64,000 nucleotides of DNA from Sporocytophaga myxococcoides (GCF_000775915.1 NZ_BBLT01000004.1:62001-126000), one strand, 5' to 3'; numbered from the stretch's first letter, positions 1-9,538 are shown. Notes: generated by a model from the letters alone, not told the origin. A program made the numbers and translations.

Positions 1-171
1 ATTGTATGAATACGAGCCCATAGTAGCGAGACTATCCCACACCGGTGTATTGGCTTTTTTCAGTATTCTTGAACCCAACCCGTCAACTCCTATAAAAACT
101 ATTCTCTTCTGACTGAAAACAGATGAAATAAAGAGAATATAAAAAAACAAAACGGTATAAATTTTCCTCAT
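1..171 (-). CDS. alkaline phosphatase / type I phosphodiesterase family protein, 5' part only
   Basis: Only the first 57 codons are inside the window; the gene runs off the left edge. The ATG is at 171-169. Residues 1-20 form a signal peptide (basic start, hydrophobic core rich in F, L and I, then VFSQ). It is followed by IVFIGVDGLGSRIL and ANTPVWDSLATMGSYS. That pattern is the N-terminus of nucleotide pyrophosphatase / alkaline-phosphatase superfamily enzymes, where the Asp of GVDG binds a catalytic metal and the 'ANTP..D.L...G..S' segment follows. The product is probably exported. The substrate cannot be told from this fragment, and the family call rests on one short conserved block. Confidence 0.6.
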   Translation of the reverse strand, partial: MRKIYTVLFFYILFISSVFSQKRIVFIGVDGLGSRILKKANTPVWDSLATMGSYSYN

Positions 172-225
172 CGCAAGACCTTTCTGAATATTTAAGTCAT
201 TACGATTAAAAAAAGTTATAAAAAA

Positions 226-247
226 GGCGGGAGATCGCTCTCCCGCC
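226..247 (-). terminator. intrinsic terminator of the T9SS cargo gene
   Basis: A perfect 9-bp G/C-rich stem (226-234 with 239-247) has a 4-nt loop (TCGC). Read on the minus strand it is followed by T-rich sequence (plus-strand A runs at 208-225). It lies 32 bp past the stop codon at 279. Confidence 0.85.
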
Positions 248-278
248 CAACTTTAAATTAACCAAAACATAGAAACTA

Positions 279-2702
279 TTACTCTACAATTACTTTATAT
301 ACCTTTTGAATATTTCCTGCCTCTATCATTACAAAATACAAACCACTTGGAAAACCTGAGATATCGACAGCGAGACCGTCATCTGATTTCAGATCTGTTC
401 TGCTATTCTGGTACACTGTATTTCCAAAAGAGTTTTGAATGCTTATCACCAGTTCCTGATTTTCGTTTACCATTGATTGAATAGTCAACACATCCTTCGC
501 GGGGTTAGGATAAACTGAGAAAAACAGGTTTTCAAAATTTACAGCTACCATCTTACTTGTTGTTTGACTTCCGTCAGTGTCAACTTCTACGATTCTGTAA
601 TAAGCTACGGAACTTACAGGATTTTTGTCAACAAAGGAATAATTAGTAACCAATGAAGTATTGCCACTTGCCTGAACAGTACCTATTTTCTGGAAGGATA
701 TACCATCTACAGATCTTTCTACAATAAAGTTATTACTATTATTTTCCCAGGCTGTACTCCAGATTACTTCAACTCCATTTTTGATGCCTTTAGCAGCAAA
801 ATTCAGGAATTCTATAGGCAACGTACATTCGTAGATAGCTTTTACCGGTACACGGGCACATGGAGTGCCCGCAGATATTGCCCATCTCCACATACCAGGA
901 ACAGAAGAGGCAGGCTGACCAGACATCGGTCCGACAAATCTGACAGAAGACGCATATGTTGTTCCCCATGTCATACCACCATTATACCATCCCATATCAT
1001 GATTATTTGGAGCCGGTTCAGCATATTCAATTCTATATCCTGTCCCTGCCGGTACTGAAACATTTGCAGGTACTTTTACCCATTGCCATGTTCCACCTGC
1101 TGTACAACCAGCGCCAGTAGGATAACTATAAGTTACAGATCCCCCAGGTATTATAGTACCAGATGAATTTACAATATTAAAAGCCATGGTCGTGGGACAA
1201 CCATAAACTATTACATACATCCAGACAGAATCTATCACAAATGGTGTTATTGCATCAAAGACAAACTTAGTTTCATTTTGTACTCCACGCTGGCCAAAAC
1301 CAGTGAAAGAGCCGGTAGAAGCCAAAGAAGGCCCTATTGTTGCCTTAAATGAAGAGGTATCTTCTACATAAAAAGTATAGTCAGAAGTTGCGGATGCAGA
1401 GAAGGTATATGTATTTCCTCCTTTCTGAAGCAGGTTAGCAGGAGCAGTTCCTGTTGGACTGTTCCACCACTTATATTTACCGCTATTTGCAGGAGTCACT
1501 GAAACTGTTGCATTTTTTACCGGACAAAATATTGTATTCTGAGGTACAGGAGCAGTTGTCGTAATGACAGAAATGTCTGATACAGTACCACAAGTTGGAT
1601 CTATAACATCGACCCTATAGGTGCCTGGAGTATTTACAAAGAAAGTCTTCGAAGAATCATTACCACCTGCACGTGTCGGAAATCCTTTATACCATTTATA
1701 TTTAACCCCAACCCCTGCATGTCCGGCATCTAGTGTAACAGAAGCCGGATCGCATAAACTAAGATTAGGAATATCCACAGTAAAAGTATTTAATATAACA
1801 ATCTGATCAGATTTTGGACAAGATCCATTATCAGAGACACAAACGGTATAAGTACCGGGGGCAGTTATTACCCTTGAATAAGGAGCAGACATGCCCATTC
1901 CGGAAGGACCATCTGACCAGGTAACTGATGTTGTTGAATTATGAGGAATAGCAGCATCAAGAGTAATTGAACCACCAGTACCACAAATAGTCCTATCTGC
2001 ACCCAGATTTGGCTGAGGACCTGGAGCTCCATATGCACAACCAGGAATAAACGAAATATCATCAATTGCAAAGTCAACATATTGATCACAACCTGTAGTT
2101 GTAGTATTTTCAATACTAATAGTCGTAGGGCCAGACGATGTACCTGAATTCCAGACTGCTTCGTATTTAACCCATGTTCCACTTGTAGTAGGTGCTGAAA
2201 TAGTTGTTGGTAAGTCCGTGGTACCAACAGTAAACCGCAAAGTACCAGGAGGATCATTATTATTCTTTAATGCGTTTATCCAGACACTGAAATAATAGTT
2301 TGTATTAGGCTCAACAACAATTCCGCTTTGCTGCCAGAGTTTAATTCCCGGCACACAAATACCGTCTACCATTAACATATTATTATCTGCAGAAGGAGAG
2401 TGATCTGTTAAAGCTGCATTGAATGCTGAGTTAAATACACTTGGGTTACTTCCCACATGGATAAAACCAGGAGAAGAAAAGTTTTGAGTAGCCGGAGGGT
2501 CAAACTTAAGGTAACCATTTGTTCGGGATGGATCGCTGGTATAAGTCCAGTCAGCATATCCCTGAGAGAAATCGCCGTTTTTTACAAGATTGGTTCCGCT
2601 GGAGACAGATGAACAAATCTGGGAAAAGGTAGGACCATTATGTAATATTATCGTGATAAAAATCAAAACAATTTTTTTCACGAAAGTTTCGAGGGGTTTC
2701 AT
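279..2702 (-). CDS. secreted multidomain protein with T9SS type A sorting domain
   Basis: An 807-residue exported protein. Residues 1-28 are a signal peptide. Residues about 38-215 (NLVKNGDFSQGYADW start, YVDFAIDDISF end) look like a carbohydrate-binding-module-type jelly roll. Residues about 230-400 hold Ig/PKD-like repeats with TYTVCV and TYRVDV strands and paired cysteines, common in Bacteroidota adhesins. Residues about 645-730 (VIWSTAWENNSNNFIVERS) are a fibronectin III-like segment. The last 70 residues (FSVYPNPAKDVLTI, then GLYFVMIEAG and KVYKVIVE) are a typical T9SS C-terminal sorting domain, so export through the outer membrane and surface attachment or release are expected. No catalytic domain is recognised. 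The role is inferred to be adhesion or polysaccharide binding. Confidence 0.85.
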   Translation of the reverse strand: MKPLETFVKKIVLIFITIILHNGPTFSQICSSVSSGTNLVKNGDFSQGYADWTYTSDPSRTNGYLKFDPPATQNFSSPGFIHVGSNPSVFNSAFNAALTDHSPSADNNMLMVDGICVPGIKLWQQSGIVVEPNTNYYFSVWINALKNNNDPPGTLRFTVGTTDLPTTISAPTTSGTWVKYEAVWNSGTSSGPTTISIENTTTTGCDQYVDFAIDDISFIPGCAYGAPGPQPNLGADRTICGTGGSITLDAAIPHNSTTSVTWSDGPSGMGMSAPYSRVITAPGTYTVCVSDNGSCPKSDQIVILNTFTVDIPNLSLCDPASVTLDAGHAGVGVKYKWYKGFPTRAGGNDSSKTFFVNTPGTYRVDVIDPTCGTVSDISVITTTAPVPQNTIFCPVKNATVSVTPANSGKYKWWNSPTGTAPANLLQKGGNTYTFSASATSDYTFYVEDTSSFKATIGPSLASTGSFTGFGQRGVQNETKFVFDAITPFVIDSVWMYVIVYGCPTTMAFNIVNSSGTIIPGGSVTYSYPTGAGCTAGGTWQWVKVPANVSVPAGTGYRIEYAEPAPNNHDMGWYNGGMTWGTTYASSVRFVGPMSGQPASSVPGMWRWAISAGTPCARVPVKAIYECTLPIEFLNFAAKGIKNGVEVIWSTAWENNSNNFIVERSVDGISFQKIGTVQASGNTSLVTNYSFVDKNPVSSVAYYRIVEVDTDGSQTTSKMVAVNFENLFFSVYPNPAKDVLTIQSMVNENQELVISIQNSFGNTVYQNSRTDLKSDDGLAVDISGFPSGLYFVMIEAGNIQKVYKVIVE

Positions 2703-3085
2703 CTTTTAGATGTTTTGGTTAGTAATCAGAAGATTATATACTTTAATACGCAAAAAAATCTAAAGTAACCGCCAAATAGAAAAATTTCAATAAAAAAATA
2801 GACCAAACCAATAAAAATACTCACGTACCAATAAAAAGCTTAGTATCAACACTGTAAATATAACTATTCAAATAAAAAATAGAATACAAGTAAAACGAAA
2901 AACAAATAATCTAACTTACAACAGAGAGTAATAAAATAACAGAAATAGTTTAAAAAAGGCATTAAAATCCCTTTTTTAAATAATACTTTTCATATTTTAA
3001 TTAGATAAAAAGAAAAGAAACTAAAGTATCCTAAATTGAAAAGTTGTGAATTAAGAATAAGGATGGGAGCAAAAATCCACAAACA
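2703..3085. other. A/T-rich spacer without a recognised gene
   Basis: About 380 bp between the T9SS protein start and the terminator near tRNA-Ser. It is very A/T-rich and has no convincing open frame on either strand. It should hold the promoter of the minus-strand T9SS gene, but I find no clear TAnnTTTG box on that strand. Confidence 0.5.
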
Positions 3086-3091
3086 AAAAAA

Positions 3092-3108
3092 GCCCTGAAA
3101 ATCAGGGC
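3092..3108 (-). terminator. intrinsic terminator downstream of tRNA-Ser
   Basis: A 7-bp GCCCTGA/TCAGGGC stem with a 3-nt AAA loop is flanked by A6 on one side and T6 on the other, so it could work in both directions. It starts 14 bp past the 3' end of the tRNA on the minus strand. Confidence 0.85.
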
Positions 3109-3121
3109 TTTTTTCTAAAAG

Positions 3122-3209
3122 CAGAGAGGAAGGGATTCGAACCCTCGATACCCTTTTGAGGTATACACACTTTCCAGGCGTGCTCCTTCAACCACTCGGA
3201 CACCTCTCT
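3122..3209 (-). tRNA. tRNA-Ser (anticodon GGA)
   Basis: An 88-nt class II tRNA. The acceptor stem AGAGAGG/CCTCTCT pairs fully over 7 bp with discriminator G. The D arm carries GAGTGG. The anticodon loop is CTGGAAA, with GGA at 3175-3173. It has the long variable arm expected of serine tRNAs and a TTCGAAT T-loop. The 3' CCA is not encoded, as is usual in this phylum. It reads UCC and UCU codons. Confidence 0.95.
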
Positions 3210-3305
3210 GTAAAATACTCACTATTGAAAAATGAGAGTGCAAAGAAACCAACATTTTATTAAAACACAAAAAGGAATGATAAAATAAATCCATCCTCTG
3301 ACTTT

Positions 3306-4385
3306 TTAATCCATCTCACCTCTCATTGAATCTTCTAAAGAGGCTTTTACATTTTCGCTAAAAGGCTTATTAGCAAGCACAAACATCATTTTAGTAATGG
3401 CAGCTTCTGTAGTAATATTTTTACCACTGATTACTCCGGATTTTTCCAGGTGTCTGCTTGTATCATACCTTCCCTGAAAAACAGTTCCTCCAATACACTG
3501 ACTTACATTTAAAACTACAATCCCCTTCTTTGATGCATTTTTTAAAATATCTTCAAGCCATGCATCCGTCGGAGCATTGCCAGATCCAAAAGTTTCCAGA
3601 ACAACACCTTTCAAACCTGAAGTATTGAAAAGACATTCTACTACCTCTTTGGTAATCCCAGGAAATAGTTTAACTATAAGGACATTGGAATCTAGCTTCG
3701 TATATATTCTAAAAGGCTTGTCAGGAGGGCTATACAAAACTGCTTCATTAAACTCTATTGAAATTCCAGCCTCTGCAAGATTAGGGTAATTTTCTGATAA
3801 GAAAGCGTCAAAATGGCTGCTCTGAAGTTTCTTTGACCTGTTGCCACGCATTAATGCATGATTAAAGTAAATACAAACCTCTTTGACAATCGGTTTACCA
3901 TTTTTTCTTGCTGCTGCAATTTCTATGGCTGTCACAAGGTTTTCTCTTGCATCTGACCTAACCTCAGACAAAGGAAGCTGAGCACCAGTAAAGATTACGG
4001 GCTTATTAAGATTTTCCATCATGAAACTCACGGCAGAAGCTGTATAAGCCATTGTATCCGTTCCGTGCAAAATCACGAAACCATCATACTCCTGATATTG
4101 CTGATAAATAAGCTCTACCAATGCAATCCAGTGCGAGGGCTTCATATTGCTCGAATCAATCGGTTTCACGAAAGATATCAACTCCAGAGTCAGATTGAAT
4201 CTACCTAATTCAGGCAATGTCGAGATGATATCAGAAAAATCGAATGGCACTAAGCTTCTGACCATAGGATCATAATGCATTCCCATGGTACCTCCAGTAT
4301 ATATGATAAGCATCCGCCCCTGAGCTTGAGGGCTGATATGAAGTTCTACCTTAGGAGTAAACATTTCCAAAAAGCTTATCTGCAT
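3306..4385 (-). CDS. ansA: type I L-asparaginase
   Basis: Hydrolyses L-asparagine to aspartate and ammonia. The 359-residue length fits cytosolic type I enzymes, and there is no signal peptide. The first catalytic Thr lies in IIYTGGTMGM (Thr30). The second motif, HGTDTMAYTAS (108-117), supplies the Thr-Asp pair. FTGAQLPLSEVRSDAREN follows. The first Met overlaps the tatD gene by 35 bp; Met8 (MFTPKVELHIS) would cut the overlap to 14 bp and is an equally good start. It is probably translationally coupled to tatD. Confidence 0.93.
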   Translation of the reverse strand: MQISFLEMFTPKVELHISPQAQGRMLIIYTGGTMGMHYDPMVRSLVPFDFSDIISTLPELGRFNLTLELISFVKPIDSSNMKPSHWIALVELIYQQYQEYDGFVILHGTDTMAYTASAVSFMMENLNKPVIFTGAQLPLSEVRSDARENLVTAIEIAAARKNGKPIVKEVCIYFNHALMRGNRSKKLQSSHFDAFLSENYPNLAEAGISIEFNEAVLYSPPDKPFRIYTKLDSNVLIVKLFPGITKEVVECLFNTSGLKGVVLETFGSGNAPTDAWLEDILKNASKKGIVVLNVSQCIGGTVFQGRYDTSRHLEKSGVISGKNITTEAAITKMMFVLANKPFSENVKASLEDSMRGEMD

Positions 4386-5133
4386 TTTCAGAAGTAACTC
4401 TGGCTACTTCTTCCTCTGAACATCTTTTAACTTCTGCCAGCTTCTTTATCACTAAAGGAATATATCCAGGTTCATTTCTTTTACCTCTATACGGAACAGG
4501 CGCCAGATAAGGGGCATCCGTTTCCAGCACTATATTGCAGAGTTCTGCTGATTCCAACACCTTATCAAGACCGCTATTTTTAAAAGTAATAACTCCGCCT
4601 ATTCCAATGTAAAATCCGATTTCATTTATTTCATCGATATCTTTCTTTTCACCGGTAAAACAATGAAATACCCCTGTCTGGTGATCTGATTTAACCTTCA
4701 ATAGCAAATCCATGGTTTCTCTGTAGGAATTGCGGCAATGGATTGATATAGGTAAGTTATGTCTGGCTGCCAATTGGATCTGAATAGCAAATGCTTCCTC
4801 CTGCCAATCTTTATGAGTTGTATCCCAGTATAGATCTATGCCGATCTCTCCTACAGCAGCAAATTTTCTTTTATTCAGCCAGGCTTCAATTTCATAAAGA
4901 TCTTTTTCAAAATCTTTCTTCACGTAGCATGGATGTAGCCCCATCATTGGCATGCAAAGATCCGGATACTTATGTTCCATTTCAAGCATCCTGTCTATGC
5001 TTTGCAAATCCACGTTTGGCATAAAGAGTTTTTTAAGACCAGATGCTCTTGCTTTTTCAAGTACATCTGTAGTGTCCTTTTCAAACTCTTCAGCATATAT
5101 ATGCGCGTGAGTATCGATATAAGTAAAATCCAT
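4351..5133 (-). CDS. tatD: TatD family metal-dependent deoxyribonuclease
   Basis: A 260-residue TIM-barrel hydrolase of the TatD/YcfH family. Metal ligands are visible: His9 and His11 in THAHIY, Glu96 in GEIGID, His132 in SIHCR, His157 in FHCFTG and Asp206 in LETDAPYLAP. The C-terminal PYRGKRNEPGYIP block is a family hallmark. Family members act as 3'-5' DNA exonucleases in repair or DNA turnover, or possibly as D-aminoacyl-tRNA-related hydrolases. The start is 3 bp from the end of the upstream GT2, and the 3' end overlaps ansA. Confidence 0.92.
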   Translation of the reverse strand: MDFTYIDTHAHIYAEEFEKDTTDVLEKARASGLKKLFMPNVDLQSIDRMLEMEHKYPDLCMPMMGLHPCYVKKDFEKDLYEIEAWLNKRKFAAVGEIGIDLYWDTTHKDWQEEAFAIQIQLAARHNLPISIHCRNSYRETMDLLLKVKSDHQTGVFHCFTGEKKDIDEINEIGFYIGIGGVITFKNSGLDKVLESAELCNIVLETDAPYLAPVPYRGKRNEPGYIPLVIKKLAEVKRCSEEEVARVTSENADKLFGNVYS

Positions 5134-5136
5134 AAT

Positions 5137-6243
5137 TTAAAATCTTCTTCCCTTCCACTCGATTTTACCGGGCTTCAGGTAATATAATAAAGTTAATAAC
5201 GAAATAAATCCGGTATAAAATTCATAAATGATTATATACTTCCACAAAGGAAACTTATAATCAATCTTTTTATACACCCTGTTTATAAATGAGTATTGTA
5301 ATAACAATTTGCCCGACCAAATAAGTATGGCAAAGTTGGGCAGAACAAACATTGTACATAGAATAACTGGAAAAAATAAGGATTGCAATAAAAGCAGCGT
5401 GGATAATACAATAGGAATATGAACTGCACCCTGCATCCATCGACGCCTTTGATTTAACAATCTTTTTAAACTATTAAGAGGTTTGGAATAAGCGAGTACT
5501 CCTGATCCCATGAGTTGCTGATAATCATAACCCAGGCCCAGAGTAGCTTTAAAAAGCTCAAAATCTTCTGTAACAGAAAATGGAATATTTTCATATCCAC
5601 CTGTTTCTTCATAGACTTTGCGCGGAATCATCATGTTGTTACCAACAGCAGAAACTGGAATATTCTGATCAGATACTGCTTTAACCATTCCAAAAGCATG
5701 TATCCATTCTATGCTTTGAAGTTTAGCAAATAAAGTTTCCCCCTTGATCATAGTAACACCGGAGATAGTACCCGATGATTTCTTATAATTGCCTAGCATT
5801 TCATGTATCCAGTTTTCCGGCACTGAGATATCAGCATCTGTTATGAAAAGATATTCACCATTCGCTGTTCTTGCAAGCTGGGCAAGCACATTGGCTTTAC
5901 CTTTGGCATGACCAACATTTTCTGTAATGTCTAATAACTTAAAATTCTTATGTGCCTTTATAAATTCAAGCGTAATCAGCTTGGTATTATCTTCAGATCT
6001 ATCATTACCTATCAGCACTTCAAATTTATCTTCAGGATAATTCATTGAAGACAATGCCTTCATGCATTCTAGAATATTGTCTTCCTCATTGCGAGCTGCA
6101 ACTAATATTGATACCTGAGGATAGTCAGTTAAAGAAGGATTAGCTATGTATGGTTTTAACCTTTCAAAAAAAATAAATAAAACAAGAATATATAGTAAGT
6201 AAACAAGGAAATAGAGCAACAATAATGTTACAAGGACTTTCAT
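5137..6243 (-). CDS. membrane glycosyltransferase, family 2 (processive type)
   Basis: A 368-residue GT2. An N-terminal membrane helix (about 3-26) precedes the GT-A domain, which has VSILVAARNEEDNI, the DxD-like DAD (136-138) in FITDADIS, TED (225-227) and QRRRW (265-269). The D, D, D, QxxRW set marks processive synthases of the cellulose, hyaluronan or PNAG type. About three membrane helices follow (275-345). Its ATG overlaps the stop of the deacetylase gene by 4 bp (ATGA), so the two are coupled; GT2 plus NodB deacetylase recalls chitooligosaccharide or PNAG synthesis. The polymer made is not determined. Confidence 0.88.
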   Translation of the reverse strand: MKVLVTLLLLYFLVYLLYILVLFIFFERLKPYIANPSLTDYPQVSILVAARNEEDNILECMKALSSMNYPEDKFEVLIGNDRSEDNTKLITLEFIKAHKNFKLLDITENVGHAKGKANVLAQLARTANGEYLFITDADISVPENWIHEMLGNYKKSSGTISGVTMIKGETLFAKLQSIEWIHAFGMVKAVSDQNIPVSAVGNNMMIPRKVYEETGGYENIPFSVTEDFELFKATLGLGYDYQQLMGSGVLAYSKPLNSLKRLLNQRRRWMQGAVHIPIVLSTLLLLQSLFFPVILCTMFVLPNFAILIWSGKLLLQYSFINRVYKKIDYKFPLWKYIIIYEFYTGFISLLTLLYYLKPGKIEWKGRRF

Positions 6244-6887
6244 AAAGTCTTAAATTCAAACCCTTTGGATAAAAAATATTCTATATACCTGGGAAGTACA
6301 TATTTCATATTCTTGCTTGCTTTGATACTGTCATGAAAGATCACAATGGACCCAGGAGTTGAGTATTTGATGGATTTAGCAAGACATTCTTCTTCCTTTA
6401 GATTTTGGTCATAATCACCGGTCAGTACATTCCACATAATTATTTCATATGATTTTTGTAGTTCTTTAGACTGAGAACTTTTTATTTTTCCATAAGGTGG
6501 TCTGAACAAATCTTTGGTGGCTCCCTGGTCTACTCCTACTTCTCTTTTTACTTCATCAATTGCAGCCTGGCAGCTTTCGATATTATTGAAATATTCTTCA
6601 TTATCATTTCTCCATCCGTTTAAATGATTAAAAGTATGATTGCCGGCAATATGTCCTCTTTTGATTATTTCCTTTAACAGGTGAGGATACTTCCTTACAT
6701 TATCACCTACACAAAAAAAAGTAGCCTTAACATTCCACTTGTCTAATTCTTCAAGAACAAACTCTGTAGCATCGGGAACAGGTCCATCATCGAAGGTCAG
6801 GAAAAGCTCATTACCTTTTACTTTTTTCTTCCAGACCAGAGAAGGATACAATAGCTGAAATGCCCATGTGTAGTTATTGAAATACAT
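6240..6887 (-). CDS. polysaccharide deacetylase (NodB homology, CE4)
   Basis: A 215-residue single-domain CE4 esterase. Motif 1 is TFDDGP (31-36, metal-binding Asp33/34). Motif 2 is HTFNH (84-88). Motif 3 is RPPYG (129-133). Motif 4 is MWNVLTGDYD, and motif 5 PGSIVIFHDS. It should remove N-acetyl groups from a GlcNAc-type polymer or oligomer. There is no clear signal peptide, only a mildly hydrophobic N-terminus, so a cytoplasmic or inner-membrane-facing substrate is possible, as for NodB. Neighbours are two glycosyltransferases and a flippase in the same direction. Confidence 0.9.
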   Translation of the reverse strand: MYFNNYTWAFQLLYPSLVWKKKVKGNELFLTFDDGPVPDATEFVLEELDKWNVKATFFCVGDNVRKYPHLLKEIIKRGHIAGNHTFNHLNGWRNDNEEYFNNIESCQAAIDEVKREVGVDQGATKDLFRPPYGKIKSSQSKELQKSYEIIMWNVLTGDYDQNLKEEECLAKSIKYSTPGSIVIFHDSIKASKNMKYVLPRYIEYFLSKGFEFKTL

Positions 6888-6891
6888 AAAT

Positions 6892-8025
6892 TCAGGCTAA
6901 GGATTTTTCTACAGACTTCCAGAATAATTCTGCTGAATTATCCCAACTATATCTCTCACAATTCACCCTTCCTTTCTCAATAAGCTCTTGCCGTTTGTCC
7001 TGATCGAAAGCCATTTGATATAGCCCCTCAGCAATTGAACTAACAGAATACGGATCAACCAGAATTGCAGAATCACCGGCTACTTCAGGCATACTTGTTA
7101 CATTTGAAGTAATTACAGGACAATCACATTTCTGAGCTTCTAAAATGGGGATACCAAAACCTTCAATAAAAGGAACATATGTAAGTGCCAATGCAGCCCC
7201 CAGCAAATGACGATATTCTTCATTACTTACTCTCCCGGTAAATATGATATCGTCTTTAAAAGGATTACTTTCTAATGTCTCAAATATTTCCTTTGTGCCC
7301 CAACCTTTTCTTCCAACTATCATTAGTCTGGTGTCATTGGGCTTCATTGATTTGAATTCAGCAAAAGCCTTAAGTAGATTTAAAATATTTTTTCTTGGGT
7401 GCAGGGCTCCGACAAAAATAAAATAAGGTTTTCCTTTACTATATGTTTTTCGGCATTCTTCCTGTTTTGACAAGGTAATAGGATAAAAACTTTCACCATG
7501 CGCTGCATTTCCTACTACATCTATTTTAGAAGGTTCGATCTTATATAACTTAACAATATCCTGTTTGGAATATTCTGAAACTGAAATTATTCTTGAAGCT
7601 TTTCTGGCATATCTCGGACCAAACCACTTCAGGTACTTATAGATCAGATAACTCAGCCCTCCTCTTGTATGCTCATATGCCAGATCATGCATTACAATAA
7701 GGGAAGGTGTTTCTGAACGTAAAGAATTAAAGCCATCTGTAGAAATAAACAGATCACATTTTTCTTCTTTTAAAACTTTAGGCACACTTAATTCAAACCA
7801 CCAAAACCAGAGAAATGGATGCCTGGCAGGAGGGAAAAGCTGAATGGGTTTTACATTATCTGCAAATAAAAATTGTTTATGATATGGCCTGTCGAACAGA
7901 AAAATAAATTCATGCTCAGGATGATTCTTAACCATCCTTTGCAATACTTCAAAGGTGAAAGTACCTATCCCCTCAAGTTTATCTTTTAAGAGAAATCTTG
8001 TATTTACGGCTATTTTCAAGTTCAA
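6892..8025 (-). CDS. glycosyltransferase, family 4 (GT-B fold)
   Basis: A 377-residue retaining glycosyltransferase. The N-terminal acceptor domain has GIGTFTFEVLQR. The C-terminal sugar-nucleotide domain opens with YFIFVGALHPRKN. The signature EGFGIPILEAQ, with the E-x7-E pair, is followed by CPVITSNVTSMPEVAGDSA. It probably adds a sugar (often mannose or glucose) to the lipid-linked repeat unit of the polysaccharide. Gaps of 4 and 8 bp to its neighbours imply one transcript with the deacetylase and flippase. Sugar specificity cannot be read from sequence. Confidence 0.88.
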   Translation of the reverse strand: MNLKIAVNTRFLLKDKLEGIGTFTFEVLQRMVKNHPEHEFIFLFDRPYHKQFLFADNVKPIQLFPPARHPFLWFWWFELSVPKVLKEEKCDLFISTDGFNSLRSETPSLIVMHDLAYEHTRGGLSYLIYKYLKWFGPRYARKASRIISVSEYSKQDIVKLYKIEPSKIDVVGNAAHGESFYPITLSKQEECRKTYSKGKPYFIFVGALHPRKNILNLLKAFAEFKSMKPNDTRLMIVGRKGWGTKEIFETLESNPFKDDIIFTGRVSNEEYRHLLGAALALTYVPFIEGFGIPILEAQKCDCPVITSNVTSMPEVAGDSAILVDPYSVSSIAEGLYQMAFDQDKRQELIEKGRVNCERYSWDNSAELFWKSVEKSLA

Positions 8026-8033
8026 ACTCCTTT

Positions 8034-9443
8034 CTACTTATACTCTTTCAAAGTTTGTTTAAATCCGGATACCAAAGAATATAAAACTGTTATTATAATG
8101 GACAAAATACCTGCTAAAATCCAATTGAGATCGTAGTTCCTGCATATTGCAAACATGATTAACAAAATAATCAATAGCATAGACAGTTTAAATAAAAGTT
8201 TCCAGGGAACATTTATAATAGTTTTTGTTCCAATATATACAAATGCAAACACACACAATATGAATGTTGAGATCACTGTAATCCATGCTGAAGCAATTAC
8301 CCCATAAGTAGGTACAATCATAAAATTAAGCAGAATATTCAAAAACACACTGATCAGAATAGAGATATTGACAATTTTCACATATCCCATCGCATTCAAA
8401 TAGGTTGAGTAAATATTAAAGAAACCATTAAGCAATAAGGATACAAAAAGGATTCTTAACAATTCTTTAATCACCTCCAATTCAGATTCAGAACTATTAT
8501 TTAGAAAATAAACCAGGACTTCAGGATAAAAGAAAACGAATGAAGCTGCCAAAATAACAGGAATTGCAGCAATAAGCTGAGCTGCATTAAATAATTTTTG
8601 CACCTGCTGTTTGTCCTCTTTGTAAAATGGAAATCTTGCGAAAAAGATTGGCATAATAATCCATATATACATCATAGTTGCATCCAGCCATCTATATGCA
8701 GCAGCGTATAATCCTGTTGGAGTCTTTCCCAGCAGGCGTTCCAATAGGACTTGATCAATTTTATCATTTACTGAATACAAAACCGCCATCGAGGCAAATG
8801 GCAAACTACTGATAATTATATCCTTAATTTGTTTCCAATTAAAAGTCAGATGGAGGAACCCAATGACTTTTTTCAGAAAATAATATCCCATTCCAACAGT
8901 TAATATTGCCGTAAGCAAACGGACGGCAATAAAGCTTTCCAATGAAATTTCCGAAAAAATTATGAGAAAAAAGGTAAATAGAGCTAACAAGAACTTATCC
9001 AAAATCCCTAAATAACTGTCAAGATAAAATTCCTGTTTTCCTTGTAGAATTGCCTTTCCATAAAGGACTAACTGCAACAAAGAATTGGTGAATGACAGAA
9101 AGAAAAGAAAGATCAGTTGTTCATCTTTATACCCCCATAAATACCCCAAAAAAGTACAGGCAATGGGGAATAAAACAGTTAGTAAGACCTTAAATAAAGT
9201 CACCTGAGAAAATAATGAAGCAGTTTCAGAAGAATTTCTGGCTATTGATTTGGTCACATAATAATTAATTCCAAAATCTGTTAAGATTATGAATATAAAT
9301 CCAAAGGAAAAAAGAGCAGAATACAATCCATAGTCCTCATGACCTATTTTATTTTGAACCAGATTTTCTAAAATTATCCAAATCGGTTTAATTAATATAT
9401 TCAGAAAAACCGATAGGCCGATGTTTTTAAATACTTTACTAAT
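8034..9443 (-). CDS. polysaccharide flippase (MATE/MOP superfamily, Wzx-like)
   Basis: A multi-pass (about 12-14 helices) membrane protein moving lipid-linked saccharide repeat units to the periplasmic face. ITDFGINYYVTKSIARN and the later YRWLDATMMYIWIIMPI are typical of oligosaccharide flippases. The first ordinary start codon is a TTG at 9326-9324, but the open frame continues upstream with ISKVFKNIGLSVFLNI, then LIKPIWIILENL and IGHEDYGLYSALFS. This is exactly the family's first helix and 'G.E.YGLYS' loop, so the protein must begin earlier. No ATG, GTG or TTG exists there; an ATT at 9443-9441 (or ACG at 9449-9447), after an AGGTGG, is the best guess. The 5' boundary is therefore uncertain. 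Confidence 0.8.
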   Translation of the reverse strand: MSKVFKNIGLSVFLNILIKPIWIILENLVQNKIGHEDYGLYSALFSFGFIFIILTDFGINYYVTKSIARNSSETASLFSQVTLFKVLLTVLFPIACTFLGYLWGYKDEQLIFLFFLSFTNSLLQLVLYGKAILQGKQEFYLDSYLGILDKFLLALFTFFLIIFSEISLESFIAVRLLTAILTVGMGYYFLKKVIGFLHLTFNWKQIKDIIISSLPFASMAVLYSVNDKIDQVLLERLLGKTPTGLYAAAYRWLDATMMYIWIIMPIFFARFPFYKEDKQQVQKLFNAAQLIAAIPVILAASFVFFYPEVLVYFLNNSSESELEVIKELLRILFVSLLLNGFFNIYSTYLNAMGYVKIVNISILISVFLNILLNFMIVPTYGVIASAWITVISTFILCVFAFVYIGTKTIINVPWKLLFKLSMLLIILLIMFAICRNYDLNWILAGILSIIITVLYSLVSGFKQTLKEYK

Positions 9444-9538
9444 AGTCGTTAAATTTTTTCCACCTAAAACTAAATAAATCGTTACAATTTTATCAAAATT
9501 ATATAATTTTAAACTTTAATATTTTTAAAATTGAGTTA

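Noticed and set aside
1868-2257. 129-codon open frame in another frame of the T9SS gene
   Set aside because: Leu/Val-rich out-of-frame reading of the T9SS cargo gene on the same strand; no independent support.
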